NCBI RefSeq assembly: GCF_040801915.1
Contig: NZ_JBFMIA010000009.1
Coordinates: forward strand, 55,474 to 119,473
Direction: 5' to 3'
From: Jeotgalibacillus marinus
GTDB lineage: Bacteria; Bacillota; Bacilli; Bacillales; Jeotgalibacillaceae
Length of the DNA stretch: 64,000 nt
The notes under the pieces are model-generated. The model ran no database searches. It was not told where the DNA came from and worked only from the letters and a program-made list of their open reading frames with translations. This document shows, in pieces, positions 43,021 through 51,759 of the stretch. Every line of letters begins with the position of its first letter. Position 1 is the stretch's first letter. Made by a program: the position numbers and the translations under genes.

Positions 43021-44025
43021 TCATTCTAGTCGCTCACCGCCCCAACTTTCCATATCTTCCTTGTACGCAGAAAATGAACCATCACCGACACTGAACAGTT
43101 CTTTCATGTGGGGGTCAATTTCCATAACAAAGTCCCAATTTTCCTCGGTAAAATGCTTCGATATTGCTAGATTCCATTTTTTTTCGATATCAGACATCAC
43201 TTGATTCTCATTAATGGTCTTTAGCCCTTCATTTATCATACGGAGCAATTCTGTGTTTCCTTTTTTGACAGCCATTGCAGTGCTATTAGTAGCGGTACTA
43301 GTAGGACCGTCACCTTCTCCATAGGAGGCCTTCAATAGATAACTTAATGCATCACCATTTAAAAGCTGTATACCGTAATCTCTATCCTTCCACAATACAT
43401 CATACAAAACATATTTTGACTCAATCGCCACATCGGATTGACCGTTTATCACGTCTTGCAAAACTTTATCTGTTGTATCAAAACGACGTATGGTCGCACC
43501 TGTTTCTTCAGCGAGTAGCTCGGCCATATTTTCAGCCGTTGAACCTGTTTTAACGGAAAGAACGTCCCCTTTTTTAATATCGTTTATCTTCTCAATGTTA
43601 CTTCCTTTTTTAGATGCTAGTCCTGCATTGTCCGCCATTATCCACTCAGAAAAATCAACTTGTTCTGAACGCTCAGACGTCATTGCTAACGATGTCGAAG
43701 AAATGGCAGCATCAATTTGTTCTGTTTGAAGTGAAGGAACAATAGAACTAAAATTCATCGGTCTGAAATCCACTTCAAGTCCTTGGGCTTCTGCAATGGA
43801 TTTGATGATATCCACATCAACTCCTGTTACATCTCCCTTTTCATCGATATAAGAAAATGGAGCATTCCCATTTTCAACACCAACTACAACTGTATCTTTC
43901 TTACTACCACTATTTGCTTTTTGACTGTTGTTATCGTTTCCCGCATTACTTTCCGGGGTTGAACTACATGCAGAGACGACGATCATTAAAGAGATTAAAA
44001 TGCTGATTAAACTATTTTTTTTCAT
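43021..44025 (-). CDS. Amino-acid-binding lipoprotein
   Basis: A 334-residue SBP family 3 lipoprotein with lipobox VVSACSS. The binding domain contains VGVENGNAPFSYIDEKGDVT, SLQTEQIDAAISSTSLAMTS and KTGSTAENMAELLAEE. Its first 30 residues are nearly identical to the downstream paralogue, showing a recent tandem duplication. It would deliver a polar amino acid to the permease and ATPase encoded just upstream. Divergence is highest around residues 215-250, where ligand contacts could differ. Confidence 0.88.
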   Translation of the reverse strand: MKKNSLISILISLMIVVSACSSTPESNAGNDNNSQKANSGSKKDTVVVGVENGNAPFSYIDEKGDVTGVDVDIIKSIAEAQGLEVDFRPMNFSSIVPSLQTEQIDAAISSTSLAMTSERSEQVDFSEWIMADNAGLASKKGSNIEKINDIKKGDVLSVKTGSTAENMAELLAEETGATIRRFDTTDKVLQDVINGQSDVAIESKYVLYDVLWKDRDYGIQLLNGDALSYLLKASYGEGDGPTSTATNSTAMAVKKGNTELLRMINEGLKTINENQVMSDIEKKWNLAISKHFTEENWDFVMEIDPHMKELFSVGDGSFSAYKEDMESWGGERLE

Positions 44026-44143
44026 CGATTATACTCCTCTTTTCTTTTTTATATTGACATAAAGTGCATCTGAGACAGCTCACACTACTTGTATTAGTTC
44101 ATCTAAAAAGGCGTTTATATTTTCATAGGCGCTCAAACAAATT

Positions 44144-44872
44144 TCAAAGTACTTTACTCAAGAATTGTTTTGTCCGTTCATTTTGAGGGTTTTTAAACAA
44201 AAGAGTCGGGTTATTTACTTCTACTATAGATCCCTCGTCCATAAACACGACTCTGTCACTTACTTCTTTCGCAAATCCCATTTCATGCGTCACAACGACC
44301 ATCGTCATTCCTTCGTCTGCTAGCACCTTTATGACATCAAGAACTTCACCAATTGTTTCTGGATCGAGAGCAGATGTAGGCTCATCAAATAATAGAATTT
44401 TAGGTGCCATGGCAAGTGCCCTAGCAATGGCAATTCGTTGTTTCTGTCCACCAGATAGTTCACTAGGATAGGCGTTTACTTTATCCTCTAGACCGACTTT
44501 TTTTAGTAGATCCATCGCTTTTTCATTTGCCTCTTTCTTGTTCACATCCTTCACTTTTTCCATCGCTAGCGTAATATTGTTTCGTACGGTTAAGTGGGGG
44601 AAAAGGTGAAAATGCTGGAAAACCATTCCGATCTCTTGGCGAATCTTATTGATATTATGGTGCTTATCTTTTAAGTCTTGACCATTGACCATGACGGTCC
44701 CACTTGACACCGTTTCTAATTTATTTAAACAACGTAGAAGTGTACTTTTGCCAGAACCAGAAGGACCGATAATACTCACCACTTCACCTTCTTCTACGGT
44801 CAAACTGACAGATTTCAGAACATCTAGCTCACCAAATGATTTTTCTACATCAGACATTGCTATTACATTCAT
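44144..44872 (-). CDS. Amino-acid ABC transporter ATP-binding protein (GlnQ type)
   Basis: A 242-residue ATPase. Walker A is GPSGSGKSTLLR, signature LSGGQKQRIAIARAL, Walker B ILLFDEPTSALDPE, switch region VVVTHEMGFAKEV. Its ATG overlaps the permease stop (ATGA). It energises uptake through the permease at 44869-45531. Confidence 0.92.
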   Translation of the reverse strand: MNVIAMSDVEKSFGELDVLKSVSLTVEEGEVVSIIGPSGSGKSTLLRCLNKLETVSSGTVMVNGQDLKDKHHNINKIRQEIGMVFQHFHLFPHLTVRNNITLAMEKVKDVNKKEANEKAMDLLKKVGLEDKVNAYPSELSGGQKQRIAIARALAMAPKILLFDEPTSALDPETIGEVLDVIKVLADEGMTMVVVTHEMGFAKEVSDRVVFMDEGSIVEVNNPTLLFKNPQNERTKQFLSKVL

Positions 44873-45531
44873 CTCAATTTCAACTTCCTTTCCATAAGAT
44901 TAGAGATTTGAGTCAAGCTGTATACCATCACAAAATAAACCAATCCAATAATTGTCCAAACTTCAAAACTTGCGAACGTCCTACCAACAATGATGAATCC
45001 TTGTTGTGCTAATTCTGCAATTCCAATTGTATAGAGAAGAGAGGTGTCTTTTAATGTAATCGTCACTTGATTCATGAAGGCAGGGATCATTCTTCTGAAA
45101 GCTTGCGGTAAGATGATATACCGCATGGCCTTTATTTTTGATAATCCAAGCGTTCGAGCTGCTTCTGTTTGACCTTTATCAATGGATTCAATTCCTGATC
45201 GAATAATTTCCGCAAAGTAAACCGCTGCATTCACAGTAATTCCGATCATACCAGCCGTAAGTGGCTCCATCTTGATAAAGCTGAATGAGTTTAAGCCAAA
45301 ATAAATAAAAAAGAGCTGAATAAGGACGGGTATCCCTCTAACCAGATTAATAATGGATAGTGCCATCCACTTAATTGGCTTAAATCGAAAAGAGCGAAGC
45401 CAAGCTAAAACTAACCCTAAAATAAATCCGAAAAATAATGTCACGAATGTAACAAAAATCGTGAGTTTTATGCCATCCCATAAAAAGGGTAGATTATCAA
45501 TTAAAATAACTTTAACAGCATCCCATGTCAT
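44869..45531 (-). CDS. Amino-acid ABC transporter permease
   Basis: A 220-residue permease of the GlnP/HisM type with five membrane helices. The EAA loop is TEAARTLGLSKIKAMRYIIL. First gene of the four-gene operon; AAGGAG lies before the start. Array C and its -10 box lie about 45-100 nt upstream, so the operon probably belongs to the same regulon as the secreted proteins and the small RNA. Confidence 0.9.
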   Translation of the reverse strand: MTWDAVKVILIDNLPFLWDGIKLTIFVTFVTLFFGFILGLVLAWLRSFRFKPIKWMALSIINLVRGIPVLIQLFFIYFGLNSFSFIKMEPLTAGMIGITVNAAVYFAEIIRSGIESIDKGQTEAARTLGLSKIKAMRYIILPQAFRRMIPAFMNQVTITLKDTSLLYTIGIAELAQQGFIIVGRTFASFEVWTIIGLVYFVMVYSLTQISNLMERKLKLR

Positions 45532-45575
45532 GTTGATTTAATTCTCCTTACTGGTTTTTTTGTTGCTCAATGAAT

Positions 45576-45632
45576 AGTATAAAGATTAAATCTGTAGTTG
45601 ATGTGACGTTAGTGCGGAGTTCATGCGGAGTT
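45576..45632 (-). promoter_or_regulatory. 11-bp repeat array C and -10 box of the ABC operon
   Basis: On the minus strand AACTCCGCATG, AACTCCGCACT and AACGTCACATC run from 45632 to 45600, in phase. A fourth look-alike (AACTACAGATT) continues to 45589. The -10 TATACT (45581-45576) lies 18 nt from the third unit, the same distance as in arrays A and B. Confidence 0.7.
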
Positions 45633-45676
45633 TTGTGGTAATATGTGTTAATTAAAAAGAATAAGGAGTGAACAAG

Positions 45677-45710
45677 AAAAAATCCCTCCACCACTGAATG
45701 GTAAAGGGAT
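45677..45710 (-). terminator. Terminator of the SKDRT-family remnant
   Basis: On the minus strand ATCCCTttACCA pairs with TGGTggAGGGAT, followed by a T run. It lies just past the end of the remnant at 45721-46095. Confidence 0.7.
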
Positions 45711-45720
45711 GTTGCTTTAC

Positions 45721-46095
45721 TTAGGGAATAGGAGTATACATCGAATCACTTGGTAAATATTATTTAATATCAGAATTTTCTGATATTAAATAATACGAAT
45801 AACCACGTATTACCGTAAACCATCATCGCGAGAAAGGGGAATTAAATGATATCAGCAAGCTTATTTCCCCGGTTTCTTCATTGATTTGATAGATATGTAA
45901 TGCTTCTACATTACTATCGTCACTATAATTCATTCTAATATCTAAAAGTGCCAATTCGTTAGTGCAAAACGTGTGTGGCTTATACCCTTCGATAGTGGAG
46001 GCTGGTAAGTTCTCATTAACAGGTTGTTCTGGAATATAGAAAGCTGGTATACCCGAAAAAGAATCCATAAATGGTTGTAATAATTGATTTAACAA
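45721..46095 (-). pseudogene. C-terminal remnant of an SKDRT-family secreted protein
   Basis: Retains domain 2 of the family (LLDIRMNYSDDSNVEALHIY, YQINEETGEI) but ends at FNSPFSR through a frameshift. Shifted pieces of the final RGYSYF-like segment follow to 45721. The signal peptide and domain 1 are gone. Confidence 0.75.
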
Positions 46096-46143
46096 GATCT
46101 TTTCCCTTACTAACTTTTACACCTAATCTTATTGTAGCTTCTT

Positions 46144-47595
46144 TTATTTACACTTTGTTCGGTCAATATTTCCTTTAGGAATAAGAATAGTAAACAATAC
46201 ACCGTTTTGTTCATTTTTCAGATCATACGTAATACTTAACGCATCAAAAATTCGTTTCACTATATATAAACCTAGCCCGCTTCCACCCGTATGACGATTT
46301 ATTGAATTTTCTGTTCGGTTGAAAGGTCGTTCAAAAATTGTATTCAAGTGTTCACTTTCCATCGTTATACCTAAATTGAATACTGTTACCTTTACATGTG
46401 AGGATTCGTCTTTAATTTCCACTTCTACCTGTGCTTGCTCAGGTGAATACATCATGGCGTTATGAATAATATTATGGAGGGCTTTGTTAAGCAATTGTTT
46501 GTCCGTATACACCTTAATTTCATCATCAATACGTGTAACTACGGATAAGCGCTTTTGCTTAGCAAAATAGTCTAAACTTTTAAGATTTCTTTTCACTTCT
46601 TGAGAAAGATTAATTTCAACTACTTCAGGATTAAATCCTACTTGATCTAACTTTGACAATTGAAGGATTTCACGCAATAAAATCTCCATGCCTTCCATTA
46701 CTTGTAAAGATTCACTAATATACTTTTCGCGGTTTTTATAAGAACCTACTTTGTGTAACATTCCTTCTAATTGTCCTTTTACAATGGTAACCGGTGTTTT
46801 TAATTCATGAGATACTGCGCCAAATAAATCTTTCCTATCCTTCTCTACTCTCTCTATATATTCGATATCCTCTTGTAGCTTTTCATTTTTGATATACAAT
46901 TCTTTCAATGAGTTTTGTAAATTATTAGACAGTTTATTTAAGCTCTTTGATAATTCACCAATCTCATCTTGGGATTGATACTCACTTTTTTTTGAAAAGT
47001 CTAGATTCGCCATTTTTTTTGCAACTTTGTTCATGTCCAATAATGGTTTAGATAATTTATGAGAAAATAAGGAAGCAGTAAGGATTGACATAACTAAGAT
47101 CAATACACCTAAATAAGGGAAAAAAACTAAGAGAGCCTGTGTAGCTTCTTCAACGGCCTGTCTTGATATATAAACATCTGTGTTTTCATATCCATTCTCC
47201 CCATGGGACTCAACTAATCTGAGTTGGGTATGTTCCAAAAAATTATCTTCAGTTGTATACACATTTTTTGCATTACCAAGATTTATATCTGTATAGTAAT
47301 CTTTAGGAGGCGCATGGATGATGAAAACATTATATTTTTCTGAATATTCATCAATGACCTCCCTATGGAACGCTTCTGATTTTGAATATTGAATGAGATC
47401 AAACATCTCCTCCATACCTTCAGCAATTTGCTTAGATTTGTAATTGACATAAAAATTAGGTAAAAATGTAATAATGAATAAATAAAGAAAAATTGCGAAA
47501 AAAATGAGAGCGATTGTTGTTATAAAGAAAATCTTAAACGTAATCCCTTTTTTTAAGATAGATTTTTTCCAATCACTTTTCAAGTATGTATCCAA
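46144..47595 (-). CDS. Sensor histidine kinase
   Basis: A 483-residue membrane kinase. TM1 is at about 20-42, followed by an extracellular sensor (about 43-157), TM2 (about 158-178), HAMP (about 180-232), HisKA with the phosphoacceptor His in GAVSHELKTPVTI, and HATPase_c with N-box ALHNIIHNAMMYS and G-box HTGGSGLGLYIVKR. It would phosphorylate the response regulator encoded 23 nt overlapping upstream. The stimulus is unknown; the extracellular loop and neighbouring wall genes suggest an envelope or peptide signal. Confidence 0.92.
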   Translation of the reverse strand: MDTYLKSDWKKSILKKGITFKIFFITTIALIFFAIFLYLFIITFLPNFYVNYKSKQIAEGMEEMFDLIQYSKSEAFHREVIDEYSEKYNVFIIHAPPKDYYTDINLGNAKNVYTTEDNFLEHTQLRLVESHGENGYENTDVYISRQAVEEATQALLVFFPYLGVLILVMSILTASLFSHKLSKPLLDMNKVAKKMANLDFSKKSEYQSQDEIGELSKSLNKLSNNLQNSLKELYIKNEKLQEDIEYIERVEKDRKDLFGAVSHELKTPVTIVKGQLEGMLHKVGSYKNREKYISESLQVMEGMEILLREILQLSKLDQVGFNPEVVEINLSQEVKRNLKSLDYFAKQKRLSVVTRIDDEIKVYTDKQLLNKALHNIIHNAMMYSPEQAQVEVEIKDESSHVKVTVFNLGITMESEHLNTIFERPFNRTENSINRHTGGSGLGLYIVKRIFDALSITYDLKNEQNGVLFTILIPKGNIDRTKCK

Positions 47596-48238
47596 CTCCT
47601 TTCACAGTTTTTATATAAGGTCTATCTATTTTTTTTCGAATATTTTTTATATGAGTATCAATTACTCTTGTATCTCCATGATAATCATACTCCCATAACT
47701 GTTGCAAAATATCCCTTCTTGTAACAACCTTGTCTTGATTTTTTACTAACAAAATAATTAATTCAAATTCCTTTGTAGTTAACTCAATTTCTACGTTATC
47801 TATATATATTTTATGAGCATCTACATCAATATTGAGATCTTCAAATACCATTTTTTTAGTATCTTCTTGATACGTTCGTCTAAGAACCGCTTTTACTCGA
47901 TTCACAAGTATGTTAAAAGAGAACGGTTTTGTAATATAATCATCGATTCCTAGTTCAAAACCTCTCAATTGATCAAATTCATCTCCTAGCGCTGTAAGTA
48001 ATATGATAGGAATACTTGATTTCTTCCGAATCATTTGACATATTTGAAATCCGTCCATTTTCGGTAACATGATATCCAATATGATAAGATCAAAATTATT
48101 GTTTTGATATTTCTTTAAACACTCTTCTCCATCATTTGCTACTTCAACATGATAATGTTGAGATTCTAAAAATTCCATCACTAAATTCTGGATATATAAA
48201 TTGTCTTCTACGACCAAAATTTTATACATTTTCTTCAT
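47573..48238 (-). CDS. OmpR/PhoB-family response regulator
   Basis: A 221-residue regulator. The receiver domain (about 5-118) has the acidic pair VVEDN, phosphoacceptor Asp in DLIILDIMLPKMDG, and Thr and Lys in LLTALGDE and DYITKPF. The winged-helix DNA-binding domain (about 130-221) ends GDTRVIDTHIKNIRKK. This class binds tandem repeats spaced 11 bp, which fits arrays A-C and the small-RNA array. The binding link is inference. It overlaps the kinase gene by 23 nt. Confidence 0.92.
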   Translation of the reverse strand: MKKMYKILVVEDNLYIQNLVMEFLESQHYHVEVANDGEECLKKYQNNNFDLIILDIMLPKMDGFQICQMIRKKSSIPIILLTALGDEFDQLRGFELGIDDYITKPFSFNILVNRVKAVLRRTYQEDTKKMVFEDLNIDVDAHKIYIDNVEIELTTKEFELIILLVKNQDKVVTRRDILQQLWEYDYHGDTRVIDTHIKNIRKKIDRPYIKTVKGVGYILEK

Positions 48239-48245
48239 TCCCCTG

Positions 48246-48647
48246 TTGTTGAAATTTGCTGACTGTGAAACACTCTCTTCTTATGACCAGTATTCCACAT
48301 ATTCAAAATTGTATAATTATTGATTTTCAAAAAAATGCTTCTGTTACGTAGTTGGATGATTATTTGCCACCTGTGTCTTCAACATTCTCTTAAAATTAAG
48401 TACACTTGATTTTTCTACTTTAGTGTTCCTCCAAAAAGACTGAACATAGATAGAGATTAAAAATCTGTTCCTCTTTTCTCATAGAAAGTTAAAACTTCTT
48501 GTTCAGCTTCTCCTGCTCTTCTTCTTCAGCTTCTTGTTTGTCTTCTTACATCTTCACCTTCTGTTATTTCATCAAATTGTTCTCTGTTAATTTTTATCGA
48601 AAATCCTCAACTTGTCCTTTGGCACAGCCACGATTCTTTCTTTGAAA
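48246..48647. other. Gap with low-complexity, decayed sequence
   Basis: About 400 bp. The part at 48480-48560 is rich in CTTCTT repeats and looks like remains of a Glu/Lys-rich coding segment on the minus strand with stops. The response-regulator promoter must lie at the left end, but none was convincing. Confidence 0.45.
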
Positions 48648-49472
48648 TTACGGGTACATTATTACGTAGCCCATGTTCCTTAATTCTTCCAAGACCCCTG
48701 GCATACTGTCTACATAATTTGCATATACAACAACAGATTCATACAAAGTGTTTTCCGTGTCCATTTCACAGAAGTCTTGAGAATTAACTAGTTCGTCGTT
48801 TAGTGTGCCAGTAAATGATTCAATTTCTGCGAACAGGTCATCCGTTATATAGACAGAATTAGTCCCACTATCCAATACACCAACAACTGTTACAGGGAAG
48901 TTTCTGACTTCTTCCTCATTTACCATAAATAAGTTCAGGCTGAATGTGTGACCAAGTACCTCTTCATCAAACCATTCTTCACCTTTAACTGCTTCAATCT
49001 CATTCATATCTTCAACGTTGTGGTCAGGAGATCTAGGAGATCTAAGGCTAGAAGGGAATCGGTCCCCGACGATTACTTCGTATTTTGATTCTGGCAGGCG
49101 GCCTTCAGCCAACTCGATACCTGCTTCTAATACAGAAGGGAAATGAGGTGAATAAGTGGACACAATCCCTTCATAGCCTTCAGTTGTATACTTGATACCA
49201 AGACAAAATTGACGAACTCCCTTTTTGCGAGTAACAGCTCGAACGCCTTCAATGTCTTCCATTCGAGTAATATCTTCATCATTTAGGTTCTCCGTAGAAA
49301 CTTCAATCCCTACTACTTTTGTACTCTGTGGTATTTCTACCTCAATTTTTGGTGTATACAGTCCATAGGCAATCAAAAGTACGATTAAAAACGTACAGCC
49401 CGTTGCGATCATAAAGACCTTGTTTTTCTTCGTGTTTTGACGAATAAATCGGAATTGATCTTTTAATTTCAT
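48648..49472 (-). pseudogene. FtsX/MacB-type ABC permease, truncated
   Basis: Has the N-terminal membrane helix (NKVFMIATGCTFLIVLLIAY) and the MacB-like extracellular domain (VGIEVSTENLNDEDITRMED ... GVLDSGTNSVYITDDLF) but ends at residue 274, before the C-terminal membrane helices that form the FtsX core. Its ATG overlaps the stop of an ATPase relic (ATGA), the usual order for such transporters. Without the core it cannot work as a permease. Confidence 0.7.
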
Positions 49473-49520
49473 GCAAATTCACCGCTTTTTACAAGTTTTC
49501 CATCCGTAATCGTGATTGTG
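49469..49520 (-). pseudogene. C-terminal relic of an ABC ATPase
   Basis: The last 16 codons read HTITITDGKLVKSGEFA, the usual tail of MacB-type ATPases, directly overlapping the permease ATG. Upstream of 49520 the reading no longer matches an ATPase. Confidence 0.55.
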
Positions 49521-49850
49521 CGTCACTTGATCGTCATTCACGGTTGGTAGAACAGCAATGGTGTTTAAGTTTTCTGGAATCGTAAGCCCATCGGCATAAC
49601 CGTTTTCTTTATTGATCATGCCACATAGTACTAGCAAGCATACGTTCAAGTTGGTCAAATGTTAAAGGTGAGTGGATCAGCCTCCACAACAACGCCAACA
49701 CCGAAGAAAGAATACGTCCAACTACCTTTGTCTGCTGCTACATAGAGAACATACAAACTTGTGACGATTGATACGTGTCGTGGCAAGCGTAATATTTATG
49801 TGGCGGTTAGTACTGGTGCTAAGATTAGCAGAAAATAAAAAAATATGTAC
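49521..49850. other. Decayed coding debris
   Basis: Minus-strand scraps such as NKENGYADGLTIPENLNTIA and FDQLERMLASTM occur in different frames, probably from the same lost ABC transporter. No intact gene. Confidence 0.45.
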
Positions 49851-49862
49851 CTACTAATTAAA

Positions 49863-49930
49863 AACTCCACACGAACTCCACATAAACTCCGCACGAACTC
49901 CACCTACGTAAACTTTAATACGGTTATAAT
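49863..49930 (+). promoter_or_regulatory. 11-bp repeat array B and -10 box
   Basis: AACTCCACACG, AACTCCACATA, AACTCCGCACG and AACTCCACCTA (49863-49906), then 18 nt, then TATAAT (49925-49930). The array and its 18-nt spacing match array A. It drives the plus-strand SKDRT pseudogene. Confidence 0.72.
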
Positions 49931-49971
49931 TAGAATTGTAAGAAAATTTAACTAAGAGGCGGAAATGCAGT

Positions 49972-50370
49972 ATGGCATTTAAAAAATGGTTAGTTGGTTG
50001 TTTGATTGTTTTTTAGTAGGAAACTCTTTTCTTATGGGGGAAGTTCTCCAGTAGGAGCTCAATCAAAAGATCGTACCATGAACGACCCAGCCCCTTATGC
50101 GGAAATTACTGACTTTAGAGTAAATGATTTTGACTCCGTTGACATATTACTGTCCTTTGGAGCTGCTGAAGTAGTAGTATTTCAAGTTAATGAAGACGGA
50201 GATGATGAAGCTTTTGCGGTGGTGGTGAGTATGTAGAGGTGGAAGATGTTTTCTTCTTCTCCGTAGATCGGGGACATTCATACTATATTTTTGCAATAAA
50301 TAGTGAGGGTGAGCAATTTGTAAGTAATACATTCGATGTTCCAGCGGAAAAATAATGAGAACTTACTAGC
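49972..50370 (+). pseudogene. Secreted SKDRT-family protein, frameshifted and truncated
   Basis: ATG at 49972 starts MAFKKWLVGCLIVF, then a stop. The frame is restored for SPVGAQSKDRTMNDPAPYAE and domain 1, which breaks again near 50230. The remains stop at about 50370, where the nrdB 3' copy begins, so the gene was cut by the island junction. Confidence 0.75.
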
Positions 50371-50380
50371 CCTCCCTTTT

Positions 50381-50528
50381 AAACGTATTCCCCGGTGCTC
50401 CGACGAAAAATCCTTTACGTTGGATTATTGCCTATCAAGAAGTCGATCAAGGAAAGATGGACTTCTTTGAACAAAAATCACGACAGTATACAAAAACATC
50501 CGATGCGAATGGGTTAGATGATTTGTAA
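50381..50528 (+). pseudogene. Duplicated 3' end of nrdB
   Basis: The last 49 codons of nrdB (PTKNPLRWIIAYQEVDQGK ... to DDL and TAA), about 93% identical to 33779-33927, with no start. It marks the right-hand repeat of the island. Confidence 0.88.
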
Positions 50529-50587
50529 ATGCTCCCACAGGAGCCGCTATGACAATAGAACTTAGCCTATTCCACAGCCTTTAAAAT

Positions 50588-50624
50588 AAAAAAGCGATCG
50601 GCCAACACGGCTCGATCGCTTTTT
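50588..50624. terminator. GCGATC terminator (unit 2 of 3)
   Basis: AAAAAAGCGATC / GATCGCTTTTT with inner GGCC-type pairing. Between the nrdB relic and phzF, convergent. Confidence 0.85.
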
Positions 50625-50668
50625 AAACCAATTTATTTTCTTGCTCACGCTGCTTTTTCAGCACGAGT

Positions 50669-51478
50669 TCACTCATACTGGCGAGATCCAAATAAAAATT
50701 GACCTTCCATAATGGTTACAGCCTTCCCATGTATCAGGCATCTTTCCTCTTTTAATTCTACAACTAACTTCCCACTCCTTTTTGAAGCTTGAAGGGCTAG
50801 AAATTTATCTTTATTTGTTTTTTTATGCCAATAAGGTGCTAATACACAATGGGCAGAACCAGTTACAGGATCTTCTTGTTTTTTATTTTTTGTATAGAAA
50901 CAACGTGACACAAAATCAATATCTTTTTGATTGCTTTGACATGTTACGATCACTCTTCGTCCATCAATCTCTCTTAGAAGCGAAAAGTTAGGACTTACTT
51001 TATAAACATCTTCCTCTGATTCTGTTTCAACAATATAATCTAACCTGTTTTTCTCCACTGCTAAAATTGGGATATTCAACGCGTGCTTCAATTGGCTAGG
51101 AAGTATACATGGCTCAGGACGTTCGATAGGAAAATCAAGCTGGATCCAATCTGTATTTCTTTGCGCAAGTAAAGTACCACTCTTGCTATTAAACTTAATT
51201 AACTTCTCATTTACTCCAATGTGTTCCCATAGAATGTGAGCCGCCGCTAATGTAGCATGTCCACATAAATCTACCTCCCCTTCATCAGGAGCAAACCATC
51301 TTATGTTGTAAAAGTCTTCGCTTTCTCTCTTATATAAAAACGCTGTTTCTGATAGATTCATTTCTTGAGCTATATTTCGCATTAGTTCTTCTTCTATTTT
51401 TTCTTTCAAAATACATACACCAGCTGGATTACCTGTGAAAGGTCGTTCAGCAAAAGAATCTACCGTAAAAATTTTCAT
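50669..51478 (-). CDS. PhzF-family isomerase/epimerase-like protein
   Basis: A 269-residue protein of full PhzF length. It begins MKIFTVDSFAERPFTGNPAG and has the catalytic-site Glu in NLSETAFL, DLCGHATLAAAHILW and the C-terminal half-barrel motif DPVTGSAHCVLAPYW. PhzF proteins isomerise small dihydro-aromatic or related compounds; housekeeping members have unknown substrates, and no phenazine genes are nearby. The ATG at 51478 follows AAGGAGTG. Its C-terminal third is duplicated at 34108-34426. Confidence 0.9.
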   Translation of the reverse strand: MKIFTVDSFAERPFTGNPAGVCILKEKIEEELMRNIAQEMNLSETAFLYKRESEDFYNIRWFAPDEGEVDLCGHATLAAAHILWEHIGVNEKLIKFNSKSGTLLAQRNTDWIQLDFPIERPEPCILPSQLKHALNIPILAVEKNRLDYIVETESEEDVYKVSPNFSLLREIDGRRVIVTCQSNQKDIDFVSRCFYTKNKKQEDPVTGSAHCVLAPYWHKKTNKDKFLALQASKRSGKLVVELKEERCLIHGKAVTIMEGQFLFGSRQYE

Positions 51479-51540
51479 GATATTCACTCCTTTTTTTAAT
51501 GCAATTTTTTTCTCTCCCGTGGTATCTAAACCTTTAGATA

Positions 51541-51576
51541 AAAAAGCGATCGACCAACACGGCTCGATCGCTTTTT
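51541..51576. terminator. GCGATC terminator (unit 3 of 3)
   Basis: Third copy of the AAAAAGCGATC / GATCGCTTTTT hairpin. The codons before it (KEQREKENK) also resemble the sequence following phzF at 50625-50665, so a slightly larger unit was copied. Confidence 0.82.
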
Positions 51577-51579
51577 AAA

Positions 51580-51759
51580 CTATTTATTTTCCTTCTCACG
51601 CTGCTCTTTCAGCATACTCTCGATTCGATCTAACTGTTTTTTTCGTCCAAATACACTACGAACAATAAGAACGACTCCAACGATTAGTCCTGCTAAAAAA
51701 AGAAGCATCACCAATTGAAAAATAGCGTCCACTGCGTTAAATCCGCCCATAACGTTCAT
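51580..51759 (-). CDS. 59-residue single-helix membrane protein
   Basis: ATG at 51759. The product starts MNVMGGFNAVDAIFQLVMLL, has one membrane helix (about 14-34) and ends in a charged coiled-coil-like tail (DRIESMLKEQREKENK). Small proteins of this shape are frequent in Bacillaceae. Followed at once by a terminator. Function unknown. Confidence 0.65.
   Translation of the reverse strand: MNVMGGFNAVDAIFQLVMLLFLAGLIVGVVLIVRSVFGRKKQLDRIESMLKEQREKENK

Larger units (their letters stand above)
50381..50997 (+). repeat. Right copy of the island-flanking direct repeat
   Basis: Counterpart of 33779-34426: nrdB tail, GCGATC terminator and the phzF 3' part. Here phzF continues to its full length, so this copy shows the native phzF side of the ancestral nrdB-phzF junction. 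Confidence 0.85.

Noticed and set aside
45589..45599. Fourth unit of array C (AACTACAGATT).
   Set aside because: Counting it would put the array 7 nt from the -10 box instead of 18, so it is probably a look-alike rather than a bound unit.
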